Source of the DNA: Prostheceraeus crozeri
Lineage: Eukaryota; Platyhelminthes; Polycladida; Euryleptidae
DNA length: 64,000 nt
Assembly: GCA_907163375.1 (NCBI GenBank)
Contig: CAJQUW010001420.1
Location: 992,001 to 1,056,000 of the forward strand
Reading direction: 5' to 3'
Shown here: piece by piece, positions 58,019 to 64,000 of the stretch
Layout of the letters: every line of letters begins with the position of its first letter
Position numbering within the stretch: position 1 is the first letter of the stretch
Made by a program: the position numbers and the translations under genes
Notes under the pieces: model-generated
What the model saw: only the letters and a program-made list of their open reading frames with translations
Databases searched by the model: none
What the model was told of the DNA's origin: nothing

Positions 58019-58708
58019 TTACATCAAATCACGCAAATTATTAACGATCGATGTTGACAACACAATAAAACAGCTCTGACGGCCTTTTTTGCAACTTGCC
58101 TCAACAAGAATGCGGCCGTTTCTTAAATATAACGTTGCATCGTGTAGAGGATTATCAGATTCGTGACATTTAACGTAAAAGTCGTCAAAGTATTTCAAGC
58201 GTCTTCTTAAAAAGTTTTTGAAAGTGTTGGCACATTTACACATGTAAGGACAGATAATCTTCTTTGCACGCTTAAAAATCTTGCGGATGATGCGCTTACA
58301 AAAATAAGACAGTTCTCCAAAAAGATTGAGTATCATACCGTAACAAATTTTGTACATTTGACACAAAGACAATCCTAACTCGTCATGATTCAAAATAGTT
58401 CTCAAAACTCTCAGCATGTATAAACGTCTAGAGCAACGTGTTTCAACATCAACAAAAAAGCGTATTCCAGTTTAGATTCGAATTCCAACAATCAAAAAAA
58501 AAAAAAAATCAGGATGTAGCGTGACGATATAGCAATCATGTGATGTTGGATTTTCACTATAGGTGGTTTTAAGACATGGGTTTTTGCTAAAGAGGAAGTC
58601 GTCGAAGCAGACGGCGTGTTCCAACATGCTATTCAGATAGCTCTGGTCCTCAATAGGCTGTGCTAAACCCGAGCCTTGGTAATACTTCAACTCAAGCTCG
58701 GGATCCAT
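58019..58708 (-). CDS. Unrecognised reading frame, two parts in one frame
   Basis: On the minus strand MDPELELKYYQGSGLAQP opens a 78-codon frame (58472-58708). After one TAA the same frame stays open for another 150 codons, including a 132-codon part from 58417 to 58019. The second part is basic and Cys-rich: KRIIRKIFKRAKKIICPYM, then LKYFDDFYVKCHESDNPLH, then LYLRNGRILVEASCKKG. A 15-base A-run (T in coding sense) lies inside the first part, and could cause slippage or mark an insertion. No signal peptide, membrane span or known domain is clear. It could be a gene with a short intron, a decayed gene, or part of an unknown mobile element. Confidence 0.35.
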
Positions 58709-58709
58709 T

Positions 58710-59420
58710 TCTTTTCATTTTCGGGGCTAGTCCAAGATTCTGTCAGAGTTACTTTCATTCAATTTTGTAATTATTTTACATGCATTGGGTTGGCCACAAA
58801 TCCTTTGCACATTTTCAATTGGCAGAATGTCTGAGATTTTAAAAATATGTTTCCAATTGAAGGGTTTTTTGTAACATTTTCAAATATTTGCATGTATTCT
58901 CATGTAGAATCTCCAAACGGTTTGTCACAAAATATTGTGAGTCTTAATTTTGTGAATTGGTAAACTTATCTAATATTCTTAAGGGTAGAAAGGGTAGAAA
59001 CATAGAAACGAACTTCGTCTTCAATGAACAGAGATTTTTCGGTGCTTTCATCGAGGACCAGATGCCCAACACATAGAGATAGAAGAGTTTGTTTGTTTTT
59101 TGCTTTAGAAAATACATGCTGCGCAGTTTTGGTTCATTCTATATGTATCTGTTCGAAATGGGAATGAGTTGATTTCACCGCCATTCAGTCTTGCCGCTTT
59201 TCGTATTCAAGCTCCGACAGGATTTTATAATTCTGATCATTCGAACCGATTTCTACGGTTTTCTAGGTTAGAAAATAGATGAAGAAGCTTTACAAACAAT
59301 GAAGCATAAAGAACTGTTCAAGGTCATCAAGTTGATGCTACGTATTGACTTCGAAACGTTTTAATGAAGTTTACCATAGAAATCCAACACTCTAATGGAC
59401 ATGCACGGTGAAACACTGCT
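58710..59420. other. No recognised feature
   Basis: AT-rich sequence with no supported gene or repeat. Confidence 0.4.
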
Positions 59421-59423
59421 GCG

Positions 59424-59504
59424 CAGGGATGCGGAGTCCTATCATTTTGATAGGACTCCGACTCCAACTCCGGGGGTTGATAGGACTCCGACTCCACATC
59501 CCTG
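59424..59504. mobile_element. CAGGGATG hAT-like element, 81-bp micro copy
   Basis: Tips CAGGGATGCGGAGTCC and GGAGTCG...CCACATCCCTG are those of copies 1 and 2. The interior is reduced to the two tip palindromes around CCAACTCCGGGGGTTG. A perfect 8-bp repeat, CTGCTGCG, flanks it (59416-59423 and 59505-59512). At 81 bp it is little more than two terminal repeats, yet it appears to have transposed cleanly. Confidence 0.85.
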
Positions 59505-59509
59505 CTGCT

Positions 59510-60035
59510 GCGCCATGGACATGGGCTGCTATGTCAACGACACCTACACGACGACGGCTTCCAGTGGCTGACATGGGGTACGGAAGGTATCGGTTCCTTG
59601 TCAGTGTGCTTTGCAAAAATTCACGGTTATTATCATTTCATTCTAAGCAGAGAGGCATTTTGATAAATCAACTTCCATATTTGCGCCTTGCCTCACAAAC
59701 GTGCGAATATAAAAAGTTTGGCACAAATTTGATACTTCTTAAAAGATTTAGCAAAATCGAGAAATTAGCTCTTGTCCATTCCAGCTCCACTAGCTTAAAC
59801 AAGGCGAAAAGTCGGATTTCTATGGAAATTACATTTTGCTCTTTGAAATTTGCAAGGCACTTTTAGCCCACTTTGTATGTACTCGCACGACATTGAGAAA
59901 TGAACTTAGAAATCTGTATTTTCTAGCTGTTGTTGTGAATTTGGCAAGAATTTTAGTTAAGGAGCTTGCAAATACTCATTGCACGGAAAGTTGCAGTATT
60001 TGTCACTTCTTGTAAAGTTCAGCGATGGATCGAGG
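59510..60035. other. No recognised gene
   Basis: The frame at 59408-59866 runs through the micro element and is therefore partly transposon-derived. The remainder is unrecognised. Confidence 0.4.
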
Positions 60036-60039
60036 TCAT

Positions 60040-60510
60040 GGGGGCAGCCGAAGCGGACTAATGTGGTGGGCCCGCTGCTCCTCGAGTTTCTTGAACCCAA
60101 CGAAACAATCAATTTGCAGCGGTATATCCAGAGACTTTAGATAAGCTTCACCAAGCGATAAAGAGCAAGCGACCCGGAATGTTGTCTTCAGGTGTCATTC
60201 TTCTTCACGACAACACTTCGCAAGACCACACGTTTCGAGGGCGCATTGACAAGAAAGCGTTGGGAAGTTTTGGAACACCCTGCATACAGTCCTGACCTGT
60301 CACCTTGTGATTTTCACATTTTTGTTCCCCTGAAGAAGTTTCTCAAGGGACAACGATTCCGATCAGACGAAGAAGTGAAGACTGTTAGGAGAAGAAGCTG
60401 TTAGGGATTGGTTCAAAGGACAGCCGAAGTTCTTCTTTGCCGACGGAATTCAACGCCTACACAAGCAATGGGACAAGTGCCGGGAAGTCAACGGAGACTT
60501 TTTTTGATTT
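60040..60510 (+). pseudogene. mariner transposase, C-terminal fragment
   Basis: In overlapping frames the order is LEFLEPNETINLQRYIQ, then IKSKRPGMLSSGVILLHDN with the second catalytic aspartate. EVLEHPAYSPDLSPCDFHIF, with the third aspartate of the DD34D triad, follows in 60192-60404. Then come GQRFRSDEEVKT and GQPKFFFADGIQRLHKQWD, ending GDFF and a stop near 60508. The N-terminal DNA-binding half is missing. At least three frameshifts or stops are present. It is a different mariner lineage from the element at 46139-48196, whose motifs differ throughout. Confidence 0.8.
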
Positions 60511-60900
60511 GTTGCTTCTGTTTTTATGTTAATAATACACAGTTGTTACGAATTGATTGTGATTTTACTTTGTCTGCTTACTATTCTACAAATACAGTAT
60601 AGCGAAAGGGTTTCATTTGAACACGCCTCATACGTACAACTCACATTTCTTTTACGACATAAAGGTTGTTATGAATTGTACAGGGCACCTTTGAAGCAGC
60701 AGGAAGCATATCAGATACGGGCGCTTGTGAGTTAACGTCAGAGCTTAGGAAATGAGTGGTGGCCAGCAATGCGTTTGGAAGGCAATTACGAAATAGCCTC
60801 AGCCAGGATTGCAAATACAATGCAGAAGAATAAGTAGAAGCATTTATTAATTGTTACAGGCGCACTAACTTGGAAACGCCCGCACTACGCTAGAACAACG

Positions 60901-61268
60901 GGTGACATGCCACGCTCAATTTCGCGTAATTTACGTGTAAACTGCGCGTAATTACACATGACCCTAAACATTCGTGGCTACGCGGGACATTGCTGCAGCA
61001 TCTGCCGGCAGTCCTGTTATATAGACTTTGCGTCTCATGTGTCTGCATGTATCAGAGGCTAAACAATGTGATAGGATCTCAATTTCATGCTCAGGGAAGA
61101 CAGAACATGCTTAGCGGTTCATCCGTGTTTCATGCGGCAACGCAGACAACCGTAGACGACGCGCAAACTATAGACGCTCGTCCGCGCGTGTTCATAAACA
61201 TTCCCCATGTTTTAACAGCATCAGATCAAGTGATTTCTGACTCTTAGTGCAGCGCGCATGTACGTGCT
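60901..61268 (+). mobile_element. GGTGACATG MITE family, copy C
   Basis: Begins at the terminal repeat GGTGACATGCCACGC and matches copies A and B through the shared frame (methionine near 61048), then diverges after GCGCATGTACG near 61265. It lacks the right terminal repeat, and the left flank is CG rather than TA, so it is a truncated or rearranged copy. Confidence 0.75.
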
Positions 61269-61269
61269 G

Positions 61270-61890
61270 TTGAGAGTGCAGTACAATATTTAGTCACACT
61301 ATTTACATTGAGTTATCTTTAAGTTCATATATGAAGTAGTGGCTGAGCACGTAGCGCCACGCTGAAGATTATTCATCGTCGCTGCATTCTATTAACATCT
61401 CAGTAATTGCAAGAATTAAACTGATTGCAAGTAACTAGAAGGCGCCCAGCTTTCAATTTGCGTTGCCATTAAAGCGAGTGACAGTACTTGTCCCTAGATC
61501 GATGCACTGGTTTGGGGCATGGCGATCCGTAAAATGTCAGAGAGAGAAAGTCGATTTTAAGTTCACATAAATAATTCAATGAATGGATATTCAGACGCAC
61601 TGTTCATCTGCAAACCACATCGAAATGTCGATAAAAATGCCACTGCACGTCATATTTGACTCTCAAATAGCAGCAAAGTGGAGCTTGCAAGCGCCATTTA
61701 CCTTCCATCGTCACAACATTTACAGAGTGGTAGTTTTGATAAATATTTTGAAGGTAATTGAAGAAGAAATGTACAGCAGTCGTTTCTACGTGACTAACAT
61801 TGCTTTGAAAAGCCTATGCTTTCTGTCGATCTTCTTATAATTGTATCCATGGTATGATAAGGAGTCAAATGGAACACTTATCACATGTCT
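61270..61890. other. No recognised feature
   Basis: A plus-strand 85-codon frame at 61583-61840 is not recognised. Confidence 0.4.
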
Positions 61891-61894
61891 CCAT

Positions 61895-62595
61895 CAGGGA
61901 TGCGGAGTCGGAGTCTTATCAAATCACAGGACTCAGTACTCCGGCCTATAACTAGACCCGACATATAACACAAACAAATTATTTGTCCTCATGCATAGCC
62001 GTCACTGTTTTGATGTCAACTTTCTCCGTCATACAAAAGTACAGAGACAGCAGTGCATGCAAAGCTTGCAATAGTTGAGGGAATGAACCGTGATAGTGAA
62101 AAAAGGATTGTCTTTTCAATCGGTGATTTAGTAGAGAAGACAAGCCTTCCTAGCCTCGATCACACATACACGTCAAAGGTCACATCGGAGACAATAGTAA
62201 AATATTAGTTTGTTTGAGAACATTACCTCTTACCCTCACACTAATCGTGTGTGATGGCTCCTCCAAAGCGCATATTAAAATCGAAAGTGTGCTCACATAT
62301 TTTGAAGGATGGGGGATTTTCCTGCCTGGTAGAGACTGGAGAAAAACCGTGTGAAGCACACATCAACAAGATGGGAGGAGCCGAGTAGCTTGCATCAAAC
62401 TTAAAGCGACATTTGATCAACTTTAATCGAAAATGATTGATAATTGATACATAAATTATCATTAAATGTAGGTTCAGGTAAGTCTATAATGATCGATGAT
62501 GTAGGCTACCAGTTTTTTTTTGAAAAAAACTAGGCCATTTATTCTTGACACCCGGAGTCGGATTCCTATCAAAATGATAGGACTCCGCATCCCTG
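61895..62595 (+). mobile_element. CAGGGATG hAT-like element, copy 2
   Basis: Tips CAGGGATGCGGAGTCGGAG and CTCCGCATCCCTG are inverted. The flanks GTCTCCAT (61887-61894) and GTTTCCAT (62596-62603) match at 7 of 8 bases. At 701 bp this is the uninterrupted form and the reference for dating the insertion in copy 1. Non-coding. Confidence 0.85.
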
Positions 62596-62599
62596 GTTT

Positions 62600-64000
62600 C
62601 CATCCATTGGAGACAGACTTGAAATTCATTGTGACTCCTTTGCTCAATAAAATCCTTCTTAACTGTCTGATTAACCAGCAACATTTAGATTTCAAGAATT
62701 ATGTAATGATATAAATGCAACAAAGGATATTTAGTGATTTACTCACTCCACATTCGTTCTCACAGTGTGCAGACTTTTAAACCTGAATTTTGAGGCACGG
62801 CACGTCTCATTCGGCATTGAGAAACGCAAATGAGTGGCCCTAAGGCATGTGTGCGCAACCTTCCACATCTTTCGGACGCCATTTCAAAGGCCGAAATAAT
62901 CACGGCCGCACTTAGTATGTGTGCAAACAACTAAGTCAATAGCCAATCCTTATTATATTCCACCACTCAAATTACCTTTCCTTGATGAATGACACAGTGA
63001 AAATCGTATAATGGCCTGCTTCGTAAAGAATGAGTTAGCAAGTTAACCCATATCCGTACGACCGACGGTCAATTTTGACCCGAAAAGATTTTAAGCTTAA
63101 GGTGTTATCAGCACTTGAAAAGTTGAAAGCATGTTTTTGTAAGGGCAACCGAAGGAGAAAGCACTCTACTAAGCTATTGTATTGTAATAATTCATAAAGG
63201 AATCACGAACCATACAAATTTCATTCATTCATCACAGGGCCGGTGATCCAGCAGGCATCCTTATTCAGACCATGGACTTGAAGCTTACGTGCGCGAACAA
63301 TTCGACTAAACTACAATTGTTCCTTTTGTTTCCTTTAGCTTATGACTCTAGTCAAGAATGCACATGAATGCAGCTGCCCTAAAATATTCTATTCATGAGT
63401 TATCGAACTGCTTGAACGCCTTCATCGCGACTGCGGGCGCGCATTTTTCCAAGCAGCATGGGCATAAAGGTGTTCGACAGTTACAAGGTGACTAGTATGC
63501 TACTATAGTGACGATTGTTTTTCGATTGCCTTGAACTTCGGAAACATTTGCAATATACATGTATACAATATTCTTTTTCATTTACTTCTCATTGTCACGG
63601 CCTCAGGTTGCGCACCCCTGCCCTAAGGGAACAGTCACCACTAGACTTTTGGAAAATTGCTATCTCTGTCATGCTGACCATTAAATAATAGGAAAATCAT
63701 TGATTCCTCTGCTCTTAGCAGATGATTTTCCATTATCTTGAAGCGCAGCTGACCGCGTGGATGGCCAAAAGTCCTGAGACTCAGAAAAATTTTGTACAGT
63801 ATGTTTTGTATTTTAACTCAAGACAAATATTCAATTCCCATAATTTACGATAATAAGATTGAATCATCACATTTGTTCACTTTCAAAGTCAATTAGGATG
63901 GAAAAATGTTCGCAATTCTCAGAAGATTTCAACTTCATGTGTTTAGATTGAGAGACGCAGAGGCATGTTCATGTTGTCTTCTTTCTAAGGAGCATTTCGG
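62600..64000. other. No recognised gene; piggyBac-like tip near 63043
   Basis: TTAACCC at 63043-63049 is followed by CCGTACGACCGACGGTCAA and TTTTGACC. This layout resembles piggyBac ends and the TTAACCC stretch at 15514. No partner tip follows within the window. Confidence 0.35.

Noticed and set aside
59408-59866. 152-codon frame as a host gene
   Set aside because: Its first part is read through an 81-bp transposon and its duplication, and the remainder shows no family resemblance.
1-64000. tRNA, rRNA and CRISPR features
   Set aside because: Scanning by eye for T-loop words, rRNA cores and regularly spaced short repeats gave nothing convincing.

Overview
The window is AT-rich animal DNA, most likely from an invertebrate and perhaps a marine one. 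Penelope-like, CR1/L2-like and RTE-type retroelements, Tc1/mariner, hAT and many foldback or MITE elements lie side by side, and the short word TAGGCCTA recurs between them. The species cannot be named from sequence alone. No intact host gene was recognised. Two possible host exon remnants lie near 23.9-24.3 kb, and one unrecognised reading frame lies at 58.0-58.7 kb. No tRNA, rRNA or CRISPR was seen.

Layout. 1-6 kb: the right tip of a PIF/Harbinger-like MITE, a foldback element whose right arm is split by a Tc1-like element, and unassigned AT-rich DNA. 6.3-9.5 kb: a MITE and a decayed CR1/L2-like LINE ending in a (CT)n tail. 10.5-13.5 kb: two copies of an 8-bp-TSD MITE family around the N-terminal half of a Penelope-like element (PLE). 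17.5-27.9 kb: a 10.35-kb inverted-repeat structure with two nearly identical 2.35-kb arms. The arms hold 182-bp tandem repeats and RTE-type reverse transcriptase debris. The spacer holds an hAT transposase C-terminus, more RTE, an 8-bp-TSD foldback and a PIF-like foldback.

28.4-33.6 kb: nested copies of the 8-bp-TSD MITE, a LINE C-terminus, and the C-terminal half of a PLE with its GIY-YIG nuclease. 34.5-40.3 kb: two palindromic MITEs, a 5'-truncated LINE and a nearly full-length LINE with endonuclease and reverse transcriptase. 42.9-48.2 kb: a third PLE nuclease fragment, a second copy of the 6.3-kb MITE and a mariner carrying a nested foldback. 48.8-64 kb: a second PIF-like foldback, three copies of an hAT-like family beginning CAGGGATG (one only 81 bp, one carrying a TTAA-flanked insertion), a fourth PLE remnant, a mariner C-terminus, and a third copy of the 6.3-kb MITE.

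The elements do not form a pathway. The window records repeated transposition. Nested insertions with readable target-site duplications give relative ages, and the most unusual structure is the 10.35-kb foldback at 17,544-27,895. Boundaries were read by eye without alignment software, so edges not tied to a target-site duplication may be off by tens of bases.
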